A DNA stretch of 64,000 nucleotides from Methylorubrum extorquens (lineage in GTDB: Bacteria > Pseudomonadota > Alphaproteobacteria > Rhizobiales > Beijerinckiaceae): contig NZ_JALJXF010000001.1 in NCBI RefSeq assembly GCF_024169925.1, positions 2,114,001 through 2,178,000 of the forward strand, written 5' to 3'. The notes beneath the pieces were generated by a model. That model did not search any database, was not told the origin of the DNA, and was given only the letters and a program-made list of their open reading frames with translations. This document shows, piece after piece, positions 18,072 to 26,667 of this stretch. The position numbers were made by a program, and so were the translations under genes. Position 1 is the first letter of the stretch; each line of letters starts with the position of its first letter.

Positions 18072-20174
18072 ATGACCCTGAACGACCTCGAAGAACTCGC
18101 GCGAATCGCCTTCGACTGGCTCTGGGCCACCGATGCCGAGGATTGCTTCAGCTACGTCTCCCCGGGCGCCGAGCGTCTGCTGGGCCGGCCTCCGGCGGAC
18201 CTGATCGGGCTCGCGCGGTCGGCCCTGGTCTGCGAGGGGGAGGGTGCGAGCCTTGCCGTCTACCGCGAGACGATCGCCGCCCGCCGCCCGTTTCGCGACT
18301 TCACCTACGTCTACCGCCATCCCGACGGCACGCCGCGCTGGTTCGAGATCAGCGGCCGCCCGCATTTCTCGCTCGAGGGCGATTTCCTCGGCTATCGCGG
18401 CGTCGGCAGCGACGTCACCGAGCAGCAACGGACCCGGCGCACCCTGGTCGAGACGCATGCCGAACTCAGCGAGCAGAACCGGCGCTTCGACGCGGCGCTG
18501 GAGAACATGACGCATGGCCTGTGCATGTTCGATGCGGAGCAGCGGCTCCTGGTGTGGAACCGGCGCTACTTGGAGATCTTCGGCCTGCCCGACGACGCGG
18601 TCCATGTCGGCATGGGCCAGCGCGCCATCATCGAGATGCTGGTGGCGCTCGGGCGCTACAAGCGCGGCGCCACGGTCGATGCGATCAGCGAGGGCACCCG
18701 CACCTCGCTCAGCGCAGACGGGTCGAAATCGGTTTTGCGCGAACTCGCCGACGGGCGGGTCATCGCCGTGACCCACCGGCCCATGGCCGAGGGCGGCGGC
18801 TGGGTGGCGACCTTCGAGGATATCACCGAGCGGCGGCGCAACGAGGCGCGCATCATCCACATGGCCCGCCACGACGGGCTCACCGACCTGCCCAACCGCA
18901 CTCGCCTGCGCGAGATCGGCGCCGAATCGCTCGCGGCCCTGCGCACCGACGCGGAGGCGCCGCTCGCGGTCCTCTGCCTCGACCTCGACCGGTTCAAACC
19001 GGTCAACGACAGCTTCGGCCACGCGGTGGGCGATGCCCTGCTGCGGGCGGTGGCCGAGCGCCTGCGCGGGCATGTGCGCAGCCACGACGTCGTGGCCCGG
19101 CTCGGCGGCGACGAATTCGCGGTCCTCTCCCGCGTCGAGGATGCCGTCGGGGCCGCGACCCTGGCCGAGCGCCTGATCGAGGTCGTGGCCGCGCCCTACG
19201 CCCTCGACGGGATCACCGTCGAGATCGGGATGAGCGTCGGCATCGCCCTGGCCGAGGGCGACGTCCCGCACGACATCGAGCGCCTCCTCAAGGAGGCCGA
19301 CCTCGCCCTCTACGAGGCGAAGACCGAGGGGCGCGGCACCGTCCGCCTGTTCGAACCACAGATGGACGAGACCCTGCGCGAGCGGCTCTGCCTCGAACGC
19401 GAGCTGCGCGAGGCGCTCGTGCAGGACCGCTTCGAACTGCATTATCAGCCGCTCGTGGACCTGTCCGACAACCGCATCACCGGCATGGAGGCACTGGTCC
19501 GCTGGCACCATCCCGAGCGCGGGCTCGTGAGCCCGACGGTGTTCATCCCGCTGGCCGAGGAGACCGGCCTGATCGTGCCGATCGGCGAGTGGGTGCTGCG
19601 CCAAGCCTGCCGCGACGCCGTGGCATGGCCGGGCGAGATCAGTGTGGCGGTCAACGTCTCGCCGCTGCAACTGCGCCACCGCGGCTTCGTCCAGAGCGTG
19701 CTCGGCGCACTTGGCGCCAGCGGCCTCAAGGCGAGCCGGCTCGAACTGGAGATCACCGAGAGCGTGCTGCTCGAAGACACCGAGGCGAACCTCGAAACGC
19801 TCCATACCCTGCGCCGGCTCGGCGTGCGCATCTCCATGGACGATTTCGGAACCGGCTACTCCTCGATCAGCTACCTGCGCCGTTTCCCCTTCGACAAGAT
19901 CAAGATCGACCGCTCCTTCGTGCGCGACTGCGCTGCCCAATCGGAGGCCGGCGCGATCATCCGCGCCATCGTCAGCCTGGGGGCGAGCCTCGGCATCACC
20001 ACGCTGGTCGAGGGCGTCGAGACCGAGCCGCAACTCGCCACGATCCGGGCGGAGGGCGCGCAGGAGGTGCAGGGCTACCTGTTCAGCCCGCCCCTCCCGC
20101 TCCACGAGATCGCCGTGTTGCTCGACGCCGGGACCGCGGCCGAGGGCCGGCCCGCGCCGACGCTGGCGGCCTGA
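18072..20174 (+). CDS. PAS-GGDEF-EAL cyclic-di-GMP signalling protein
   Basis: A 700-residue bifunctional-looking c-di-GMP protein. Two N-terminal PAS domains lie at residues about 1-120 ('[25 protein letters not shown]') and about 135-255 ('[25 protein letters not shown]'). The GGDEF domain has an intact '[10 protein letters not shown]' near residue 342. The EAL domain has '[13 protein letters not shown]', '[11 protein letters not shown]', '[10 protein letters not shown]' and 'KIDRSFV', all intact. It could make and degrade c-di-GMP in response to a PAS-sensed signal. There are no membrane helices, so it is cytosolic. The start could be 18018 instead. Confidence 0.95.
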   Translation: MTLNDLEELARIAFDWLWATDAEDCFSYVSPGAERLLGRPPADLIGLARSALVCEGEGASLAVYRETIAARRPFRDFTYVYRHPDGTPRWFEISGRPHFSLEGDFLGYRGVGSDVTEQQRTRRTLVETHAELSEQNRRFDAALENMTHGLCMFDAEQRLLVWNRRYLEIFGLPDDAVHVGMGQRAIIEMLVALGRYKRGATVDAISEGTRTSLSADGSKSVLRELADGRVIAVTHRPMAEGGGWVATFEDITERRRNEARIIHMARHDGLTDLPNRTRLREIGAESLAALRTDAEAPLAVLCLDLDRFKPVNDSFGHAVGDALLRAVAERLRGHVRSHDVVARLGGDEFAVLSRVEDAVGAATLAERLIEVVAAPYALDGITVEIGMSVGIALAEGDVPHDIERLLKEADLALYEAKTEGRGTVRLFEPQMDETLRERLCLERELREALVQDRFELHYQPLVDLSDNRITGMEALVRWHHPERGLVSPTVFIPLAEETGLIVPIGEWVLRQACRDAVAWPGEISVAVNVSPLQLRHRGFVQSVLGALGASGLKASRLELEITESVLLEDTEANLETLHTLRRLGVRISMDDFGTGYSSISYLRRFPFDKIKIDRSFVRDCAAQSEAGAIIRAIVSLGASLGITTLVEGVETEPQLATIRAEGAQEVQGYLFSPPLPLHEIAVLLDAGTAAEGRPAPTLAA

Positions 20175-20489
20175 GGAATTTTCGGAAAGGGGTTCTGTTC
20201 GGACGCTTTCGAGCGCCTGGGGGATATGCTCCGGGTGCCTTCAGGCGTCGCAGCACCGCCCCTCCCCTCCCTGCTGCGTCCCTCCGGACGCATCGTCCGG
20301 GCGCCATCCTCCGCACCTCGTGGGCCGGCCGAGCGCGGTGGAGCCGGGCGGTTTTCCGGAACGCTTCGCCTCCGCAACCGATTTCAATGCCATCGACGGA
20401 ACGATTCCGGCAGCTTGGCAATTTCTCAGCCAGGACAGACTTCGAAGACACTGCAAGACACCGTCTGAGACGGGCGTCAGGAGGATACC
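20175..20489. other. Gene-free interval
   Basis: About 315 bases with no supported gene between the GGDEF-EAL gene and the small membrane gene. It probably contains the promoter of the latter. Confidence 0.5.
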
Positions 20490-20666
20490 ATGATCGGTTG
20501 GGCTGTTACCTTTCTCGTCGTCGCTCTGATCGCCGCGCTGCTCGGCTTCGGCGGCATCGCCGGCACCGCCATGGAGGCGGCCAAGATCGTGTTCTTCGTC
20601 GCGATCGCGCTGTTCCTGATCTCGGCGGTGATGGGCGCGGTGCGCGGCCGCTCGCCGCGACTGTGA
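20490..20666 (+). CDS. DUF1328 (YtjA-type) small membrane protein
   Basis: A 58-residue protein with two membrane helices: about 2-24, '[21 protein letters not shown]', and about 30-52, joined by '[12 protein letters not shown]'. The pattern '[22 protein letters not shown]' is the DUF1328/YtjA signature. A ribosome site (AGGAGGA) sits just before the ATG at 20490, and a strong terminator follows the stop by 27 bases, so this is a monocistronic gene. Members are often stress-induced; exact role unknown. Confidence 0.9.
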   Translation: MIGWAVTFLVVALIAALLGFGGIAGTAMEAAKIVFFVAIALFLISAVMGAVRGRSPRL

Positions 20667-20692
20667 CCGACTTGAACCGCACGGTTCGATGA

Positions 20693-20726
20693 AAGGGCGG
20701 CCCGCGAGGGCCGCCTTTTCCTTTTG
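20693..20726 (+). terminator. Rho-independent terminator
   Basis: A 10-base GC stem (AAGGGCGGCC and its near-complement GGGCCGCCTT) with a 5-base loop, followed by TTTCCTTTT. It terminates the DUF1328 gene and lies 30 bases before rluB. Confidence 0.8.
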
Positions 20727-20756
20727 TGCAACCCGCTGCTCTGATAAGGGGCGCGG

Positions 20757-22796
20757 ATGACCGACATTCCAGACCCCTCCCCGGCCGTGCCCGCGGATCA
20801 GCCCGTGAATCCGCCCGCCGTGCCCGAGGGCGAGCGCATCGCCAAGGCCATCGCCCGCGCCGGCATCGCCTCCCGCCGCGACGCGGAGGCCCTGATCGAG
20901 GCCGGCCGCGTCACCCTCAACGGCAAGGTTCTGACCTCGCCGGCGATCAACGTGACCGATTCCGACCGGATCACGGTGGACGACGAGCCCCTGCCCGCCC
21001 GCGAGCGGACCCGGCTGTGGCTGCTGCACAAGCCGCGCGGCGTCGTCACCACCGCTCGCGACCCGGAAGGGCGCCCGACGGTCTTCGACGGCCTGCCCGA
21101 GGAACTGCCGCGGGTCGTCGCCATCGGCCGGCTCGACATCAACACCGAAGGGCTGCTGCTGCTCACCAACGACGGCGGGCTCGCCAAGGTCATCGCCCAT
21201 CCCGATACCGGCTGGCTGCGCCGCTACCGGGTGCGCGCCTTCGGTGACGTGACCCAGCCCGATCTCGACAAGCTGAAGAAGGGCCTGACCGTCGACGGCA
21301 TGGAGTACGGCCCGATCGAGGCGACCCTCGACCGGGCGCAGGGCGACAACGTCTGGCTGACGCTCGGCCTGCGCGAAGGCAAGAACCGCGAGGTCAAGCG
21401 CATCCTGGAGCATCTCGGCCTGTCGGTGAACCGGCTGATCCGGCTCTCGTTCGGACCCTTCCAGCTCGGCGACCTCGAAGTCGGTCTCGTCGAGGAGATC
21501 CGCACCAAGGTTCTGAAGGAGCAGCTCGGAAAGAACCTCGCCGAGCAGGCCGGCGTCGATTTCGAGAGCCCGGTGCGCGAGACGATCGCCCCCTTCGGCA
21601 GCCCGAAGAAGGCGACGCGTGCCGCGCAGCCCGCGGCGCCCGCGGGACGGGGCCGTCAGGGCGCGCGCGACGAGGGCTCGTCGGAGGCCCGCTCGGGCTC
21701 TCGCGGCGGGTCGTCCGGCCGTCCGCCGCGTGATCCCGCCCGCCCTGCCGCACCCCGCGCCGGTGCGCGCCCGGCACCGCGCCCGCCCTCTCCGACCGTG
21801 TGGCGCGCCGACGAAGAGACGCGGCCCCGTGCCTCGAAGGTGCCGCGCCGGGGCATGGACCCCAAGACCGCCCGCGCGGCGGCGGCCGAGCGCGGCCGCG
21901 AGCGGGTCGGAGCGATCCAGGCGGCCGGCGAGCGCCGGGTGCTGGTGGAGCGGCTTCAGCCTTCGCCCGAGACCCCTGCGCCCGAGCCGCACCGCCGGGT
22001 CCGCTTTCGCAGCGAGGAGGAGCGCTCCGCCCCCCGCGACAGGGCGCGCGAAGACGGGCCGCGCCAGGATCGTCCGCGCCAGGATCGTCCGCGCCAGGAT
22101 CGTCCGCGCGAGGACCGGCCGCGGGAGGATAGACCCCGCAGCGAGGGGCCGCGCGAGAACCGCACCCGCGACGAGCGGCCGGGCCGGGACGAGTTCCGCC
22201 GCGGCGCCCCCGCGGGCGATGCCCGGCCTCGCCGCCGTGAGGACGGGGAGGCCGCACCGGCCGAGCGGCGTGGCCCGCCCCGCGAGCGCCCGTCCGACTT
22301 CGAGGGACGCCCGCCGCGCGAGCGGAGCGAGGGCCGGCCTCAACGTGATTTCCATGAGCGCGGCGAGGGCGCACCCCGCCGCGAGCGCCCGAGCGAAGGG
22401 CGCCCGCCCGAGCGGCGCGGCCCCCCGCGCGACCGGCCCCGTGCTGCCGAGGGCGAGCGTCCGGCCCGGCCGCCGCGCGGCGCTGAGGCGTCCGATCGTC
22501 CCGCCTTCCGCAAGGGCCCCGGCAAGGGCCCCGGTGGTGGTGCGGGCAAGAGCTTCGGCGGCAAGCCCGGCTTCAAGGGCGGCGACCGCGACGGCGCCAG
22601 GGGCGATTTCAAGGGCGGAGCGAAAGGTGGCCCGCGGGGCGACTTCAAGCCCGGTGGCGGCGGCCGGCCCGGTGGGCGCCTGGGCGGACGTCCCGGCGGC
22701 AAGCCCGGCGGTGCCCCCGGCGGACGTCCCGGTGGCGGCAAGCCGGGCCCGCGTGGGGGTGGACGCCCGAGCCGTCCGCCGCGCGGTGACGCGTAG
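20757..22796 (+). CDS. rluB: RluB-type pseudouridine synthase with long disordered tail
   Basis: A 679-residue protein; ordinary RluB is about 250-300. An S4 RNA-binding domain spans residues about 25-70 ('KAIARAGIASRRDAEALIEAG'). The catalytic domain follows, with Asp127 in 'GRLDINTEGLLLLTNDG', plus 'LREGKNREVKRIL'. The family isomerises a uridine near position 2605 of 23S rRNA. From about residue 280 to the end, some 400 residues are Arg/Pro/Gly/Asp/Glu-rich. They include perfect tandem 'RQDRP' units (22060-22130), many 'RPPRER/RDRP' units, and a final Gly-Lys-Pro section. The tail stays in frame with no stop, so it is probably expressed. It may bind RNA or phase-separate; that is inference. 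Confidence 0.92.
   Translation: MTDIPDPSPAVPADQPVNPPAVPEGERIAKAIARAGIASRRDAEALIEAGRVTLNGKVLTSPAINVTDSDRITVDDEPLPARERTRLWLLHKPRGVVTTARDPEGRPTVFDGLPEELPRVVAIGRLDINTEGLLLLTNDGGLAKVIAHPDTGWLRRYRVRAFGDVTQPDLDKLKKGLTVDGMEYGPIEATLDRAQGDNVWLTLGLREGKNREVKRILEHLGLSVNRLIRLSFGPFQLGDLEVGLVEEIRTKVLKEQLGKNLAEQAGVDFESPVRETIAPFGSPKKATRAAQPAAPAGRGRQGARDEGSSEARSGSRGGSSGRPPRDPARPAAPRAGARPAPRPPSPTVWRADEETRPRASKVPRRGMDPKTARAAAAERGRERVGAIQAAGERRVLVERLQPSPETPAPEPHRRVRFRSEEERSAPRDRAREDGPRQDRPRQDRPRQDRPREDRPREDRPRSEGPRENRTRDERPGRDEFRRGAPAGDARPRRREDGEAAPAERRGPPRERPSDFEGRPPRERSEGRPQRDFHERGEGAPRRERPSEGRPPERRGPPRDRPRAAEGERPARPPRGAEASDRPAFRKGPGKGPGGGAGKSFGGKPGFKGGDRDGARGDFKGGAKGGPRGDFKPGGGGRPGGRLGGRPGGKPGGAPGGRPGGGKPGPRGGGRPSRPPRGDA
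22060..22135 (+). repeat. Tandem 15-base coding repeats in rluB tail
   Basis: Three identical copies of CGCCAGGATCGTCCG are followed by two diverged copies ending GAGGATAGACCC. They encode Arg-Gln/Glu-Asp-Arg-Pro pentapeptides. This is in-frame repeat expansion inside a disordered coding region. Confidence 0.85.
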
Positions 22797-22806
22797 GGTT
22801 TGAAGC

Positions 22807-23361
22807 GTGCGGATCGTCGGCGGCGAATGGCGCGGGCGCAGGCTGGCCGGGCCGAAGGCGGAGGGGATCCGCCCGACCTCCGACCGCCTGCGCGAAGCCC
22901 TGTTCAACGTGCTCGCCCACGCCTACGACGATGCGGTCGAGGACGCGGTGGTGCTCGACCTGTTCGCGGGCACCGGCGCCCTCGGCTTCGAGGCGCTCTC
23001 CCGCGGCGCGGCCCGTGCGCTCTTCGTGGACGAGGGGCGCCAGGCCGGCGCGCTGATCCGCGAAGGCATCGCCGGGTTCGGCTGCGGCACCCGCGCCCGG
23101 CTGATCCAGCGCGACGCGACCCGGCTCGGCCCCGCCTCCGACGGGCCGGCGACGCTCGTCTTCTGCGATCCGCCCTACCGGAAGAACCTCGCGCCCGCCG
23201 CGCTCGCCGCGGCTTTGGCCGGCGGCTGGCTGAGCCCCGGCGCGCTCGTCCTGGTCGAGGAGGCCGCCGAGGCCGGGCCGGTTCTGCCACCGGGTTTCGC
23301 CGAGTTGGAGCGGCGCGGCTACGGCGAGACGGCGGTGACGTTCGGTCGCTTCGAGGGGTGA
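22807..23361 (+). CDS. rsmD: 16S rRNA (guanine966-N2)-methyltransferase RsmD
   Basis: A 184-residue SAM methyltransferase. The family N-terminus 'MRIVGGEWRGRRL' begins at a GTG (22807). The SAM site is 'VLDLFAGTGALGFEALSRGA' and the catalytic motif reads 'CDPPY'. It modifies G966 of 16S rRNA during 30S assembly. The start lies 11 bases after rluB, so the two rRNA-modification genes are probably cotranscribed. Confidence 0.94.
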   Translation: MRIVGGEWRGRRLAGPKAEGIRPTSDRLREALFNVLAHAYDDAVEDAVVLDLFAGTGALGFEALSRGAARALFVDEGRQAGALIREGIAGFGCGTRARLIQRDATRLGPASDGPATLVFCDPPYRKNLAPAALAAALAGGWLSPGALVLVEEAAEAGPVLPPGFAELERRGYGETAVTFGRFEG

Positions 23362-23433
23362 GCGCGTCGCCCGCGCCGTGAGGTTGCCCTATCTCGCTTG
23401 GGCCATGCCCGTCCGCGAAGGAGGCCCGCGCCC

Positions 23434-24375
23434 ATGCCGCCTGTCCTGCCGTCCGTCTCGCCGCTCTCCCGCCGAACCCTGCTGCAGGGCGCCGCCGTCC
23501 TCGCCGGAGCGGGGCTCGCGCCCGTCGCACCGCGCCCGGCCCGCGCCGCCGACACCCTGATCACCCGGCCGATCCCCTCCTCCGGCGAGCAGTTGCCGGC
23601 GATGGGCATCGGCACCTCGCGCCGCTACGAGGTGGCGCCGACGCCCGAGGCGACCGCGCACTTGCGCGAGGCGGTCGAGCGCTTCGTCGCGCTCGGCGGC
23701 CGCGTCATCGACACCGCCCCGAGCTACGGCACCGCGGAAGACGTCCTCGGCATCATCCTCCAGGGCCTGCGCGAAAAGATCTTCCTCGCCACCAAGGTCG
23801 CGGCCCGCGGCCGGGAAGCGGCCCAGGCTGAGACGGAGCGCTCGTTCCAGCGCCTGCGCACGGACAGGATTGATCTCATCGCCGTGCACAACCTCATCGA
23901 CACGGAGACCAACCTCGCCGTCCTGCGCGACCTGAAGGAGAAGGGCCGCATCCGCTACGTCGGCGTCACGGTCTGGCGCGATGAGCAGTTTCCCGAGCTT
24001 GAGACGGTGATGAAGCGGGAAAAACTCGACTTCGTGCAGGTGAACTACGCCCTCGACAGCCGGCTCGCGGCCGAGCGCATCCTGCCGCTGGCCGTCGAGC
24101 GCGGCGTGGCGGTGATGGTCAACGTGCCCTTTGGCCGCGACCGCCTGTTCAAGGCGGTGAAGGACAAGCCCCTGCCCGATTTCGCGACCGCGTTCGGCTG
24201 CAAGAGCTGGGCGCAGTTCTTCCTCAAATACGTGCTCGCCCACGAGGCCGTGACTTGCCCGATCCCGGGCATGGCCAAGGCGAGTTACGTCGAGGACAAC
24301 CTCGCCGCCGCGACCGGGCGGCTGCCGGATGCCGCCGAGCGGCGCAAGATGGAGGCCTTCATCGATGCGGTCTGA
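23434..24375 (+). CDS. Aldo/keto reductase with Tat-type signal
   Basis: A 313-residue TIM-barrel oxidoreductase. The N-terminus carries 'SRRTLLQGAAVLAGAGLAP', a twin-arginine signal ending near 'ARAAD', predicting export in folded, cofactor-loaded form. The catalytic set is present: Asp in 'VIDTAPSYG', Tyr of the same segment, Lys in 'FLATKVA' and His in 'AVHNLID'. A GAAGGAGG ribosome site precedes the ATG at 23434. Its stop overlaps the next gene by 11 bases. Substrate unknown; a periplasmic NAD(P)H-dependent enzyme would be unusual. Confidence 0.88.
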   Translation: MPPVLPSVSPLSRRTLLQGAAVLAGAGLAPVAPRPARAADTLITRPIPSSGEQLPAMGIGTSRRYEVAPTPEATAHLREAVERFVALGGRVIDTAPSYGTAEDVLGIILQGLREKIFLATKVAARGREAAQAETERSFQRLRTDRIDLIAVHNLIDTETNLAVLRDLKEKGRIRYVGVTVWRDEQFPELETVMKREKLDFVQVNYALDSRLAAERILPLAVERGVAVMVNVPFGRDRLFKAVKDKPLPDFATAFGCKSWAQFFLKYVLAHEAVTCPIPGMAKASYVEDNLAAATGRLPDAAERRKMEAFIDAV

Positions 24376-25102
24376 TGTTTTTGGGATTTCTCTGGGTCGG
24401 CGCGTGGCGCTGACGCTCCTCGCCGGCTCGTTCCTGCTCCCCGCGCTCCCCGCTTTCGCGCAGTCCGAAACGACAAAAAGAATCGGGATCATCGGGGCGG
24501 GCAATATTGGCGGCACGCTGGGCCGGCTCTGGATCAAGGCGGGCTACGAGGTGTTCTTCGCCTCCCGCCACCCGGAGGAACTGAAGCCGATCGTGGAGGA
24601 GCTCGGGCCCAAGGCGCGGGCCGGCACCCCGGCCGAAGCGATCGCCTTCGGCAACGCCGTGCTGATCGCGGTGCCCTACAAGGCCTATCCGGACCTGGGC
24701 AAGGACAACGCCGCCGCGCTCAAGAACAAAGTGGTGATCGATGCCGGCAACGCGGTGAAGGCCCGCGACGGGGCGGTCGCCGACGAGGTGGAGCGCGACG
24801 GCATCGGTACGGTCTCGGCCAAGTACCTTGCGGGTGCTCGCGTGGTGCGGGCCTTCAATGCGGCCAACTACAAGATCTTCCAGAAGAATGCCGGCCGGCC
24901 CGAGCCGCGCATGGCGGTGCCGATCGCCGGCAACGATCCGAAGGCGCTGGAGACCGCCCGCACCCTGGTCTCGGATGCCGGCTTCGACCCCGTCGTGGTC
25001 GGCGAACTCAAGGCGGCGGACACCTTCGCCATGGGCTCGCCCGGCTTCGGCCATGACCTCTCGGCGCCGGAGCTGAAGCAGAAGCTCGGGGTGAAGCCTT
25101 GA
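24365..25102 (+). CDS. Exported-looking NADP-binding (F420-reductase-like) protein
   Basis: A 245-residue Rossmann protein of the NADPH-dependent F420 reductase/NADP-oxidoreductase-coenzyme family: 'RIGIIGAGNIGGTLGRLWIKAGYEV', 'FASRHPEEL' and 'KVVIDAGNAV'. Before the Rossmann fold lies an apparent Sec signal (residues about 1-34, with 'LTLLAGSFLLPALPAFAQSE'). The start at 24365 overlaps the previous stop, and its own stop is shared with the TTG start of the transporter (TTGA), so all three genes look coupled. Signal peptides are not the norm for this family. Confidence 0.82.
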   Translation: MRSDVFGISLGRRVALTLLAGSFLLPALPAFAQSETTKRIGIIGAGNIGGTLGRLWIKAGYEVFFASRHPEELKPIVEELGPKARAGTPAEAIAFGNAVLIAVPYKAYPDLGKDNAAALKNKVVIDAGNAVKARDGAVADEVERDGIGTVSAKYLAGARVVRAFNAANYKIFQKNAGRPEPRMAVPIAGNDPKALETARTLVSDAGFDPVVVGELKAADTFAMGSPGFGHDLSAPELKQKLGVKP

Positions 25103-26448
25103 GCGAGGCTCGAGGCGTTTCCTCGGGCTCCCCGCTCTCCGACCGCCTCGCCCGCCTCGTCGACGTGAGGCCGGGCGAGGGCCCGGCGCTCGCATGGTCC
25201 TGGGCCTACATCTTCGCCCTGCTCGCGAGCTACTACGTGCTGCGCCCGATCCGCGACCAGATGGGCGTGGCGGGCGGCTTGGAAAACCTGCCCTGGCTGT
25301 TCCTGGCGACGCTCGTCGGCATGCTGGCGCTGAACCTGCCTTTCGCGTGGCTGGTCAAGCGCCTGCCGCGGGCGCGCTTCGTGCCCCTCACCTACCGCTT
25401 CTTCATCCTCAACATCCTGATCTTTGCCGCGCTCATCGCGGTGGCGGAGGGCGAGACGGCGGTCTGGGTGGGCCGGGCCTTTTTCGTCTGGCTCTCGGTC
25501 TTCAACCTGTTCGTGGTCTCGATCTTCTGGGCCACGGTGGTGGACGTGTTCTCGACAGAACAGGGCAAGCGCCTGTTCGGCTTCATCGCCGCGGGCGCCA
25601 CGCTCGGCGCCATCTGCGGCTCGGCGGTGACGGCGACGCTGGCGCGCGACGTGCCGACCTGGGCGCTGCTGCTGGCCGCCGCAGTGCTCCTGGAGGCGGC
25701 GGTGTTCGCCATGCGGGGGCTCGCCCGCCTGATCGGGCGCCTCCACGAGGTGCCGGAGGATTCGCGTGCGGGCGAGGTCATCGGCGGCGACATCTGGGCC
25801 GGCGTCCGGCGCACTGTCGCTTCGCCCTACCTCCTGAACATCGCGGGGTTCCTGGCGCTGTTCTCGATCACCGCGACCTTCCTGTATTTCGAGCAGGCGG
25901 CGGTGGCCAAGAACAACTTCCCCAGCCGGGGGGCGCAGACGGCCTTCTTCGCCAATGTTGATCTCGCCGTGAACGCCCTGACGCTCGGCGTGCAGCTCTT
26001 CCTCACCGGGCGCATCACGCGCTGGCTCGGGGTCGGCGTGACGCTCGCGCTGCTGCCGGCGGCGAGCGTCATCGGGTTTGCCGCGCTCGCGCTCTCGCCG
26101 AGCGTCGCCTCGGTGGTGGTGATCTACGTGCTGCGGCGCGCGGGCAACTTCGCCATCGCCCGGCCGGTGCGCGAGGTGCTGTTCACGGTGGTGCCGCGCG
26201 AGGACCGCTACAAGGCGAAAAGCTTCATCGACACGGTGGTCTACCGCCTCGGCGATCAGGTCGGCGCGTGGTCCTATACGGGCCTCGCCGCGCTGGGCTT
26301 CGGCGGCCACGCCGCGGCGGTGGTTGCGGTGCCGCTCTCGGCGGCGTGGCTCCTCAACGCGCTGTGGCTCGGTCGGGCGCAGGCGCGGCGGCAAAAGGCG
26401 GCGGAAACGGACGACAAATCGGCACCGATGCCAACAGGCGCGGGCTGA
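25099..26448 (+). CDS. ATP/ADP-translocase-like (NTT-type) membrane transporter
   Basis: A 449-residue polytopic membrane protein with about 11-12 hydrophobic helices. Segments 'SYYVLRPIRDQMGV', 'FNLFVVSIFWATVVDVFSTEQGKRLFGFIAAGATLGAICGS' (read in two parts) and 'RPVREVLFTVVPREDRYKAKSFIDT' are characteristic of the bacterial MFS branch related to nucleotide translocases (COG3202-like). Substrates of the free-living members are largely unknown. It starts with TTG at 25099, overlapping the upstream stop as TTGA, which argues for coupled expression with two exported oxidoreductases. Confidence 0.85.
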   Translation: MSEARGVSSGSPLSDRLARLVDVRPGEGPALAWSWAYIFALLASYYVLRPIRDQMGVAGGLENLPWLFLATLVGMLALNLPFAWLVKRLPRARFVPLTYRFFILNILIFAALIAVAEGETAVWVGRAFFVWLSVFNLFVVSIFWATVVDVFSTEQGKRLFGFIAAGATLGAICGSAVTATLARDVPTWALLLAAAVLLEAAVFAMRGLARLIGRLHEVPEDSRAGEVIGGDIWAGVRRTVASPYLLNIAGFLALFSITATFLYFEQAAVAKNNFPSRGAQTAFFANVDLAVNALTLGVQLFLTGRITRWLGVGVTLALLPAASVIGFAALALSPSVASVVVIYVLRRAGNFAIARPVREVLFTVVPREDRYKAKSFIDTVVYRLGDQVGAWSYTGLAALGFGGHAAAVVAVPLSAAWLLNALWLGRAQARRQKAAETDDKSAPMPTGAG

Positions 26449-26667
26449 GGCGGCTTGTTGCAAAGGTTATTTTCACACTAATCCTGTTTCCGCCCGGCGG
26501 ATGAGACGAGCGCGCCGGTCGTGGAAAGACCGTCATGCGGCATCGCAGCACGCGTGTGTTTCCGGCAATCATCGGACATAGAATAGAAACAGTGATCGTG
26601 CGGTATCGGCCGGGTCAACGCCCGTGCCGCAGCTCCGGCAGGCTCACCGGACATCCACCGGAGACCC

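Noticed and set aside
18030..20105. Minus-strand frame of 691 codons opposite the GGDEF-EAL gene
   Set aside because: It is the complement of intact GGDEF and EAL motifs and has the His/Asp/Glu-rich composition of an antisense shadow.
22060..22135. Possible CRISPR-like short tandem repeats
   Set aside because: The units are contiguous 15-mers without spacers and encode in-frame pentapeptides of rluB.
20241..22907. Minus-strand frame of 888 codons opposite rluB
   Set aside because: The protein is Ala/Arg/Gly-rich with no domain; rluB on the plus strand is unmistakable, and its low-complexity tail leaves the other strand open.
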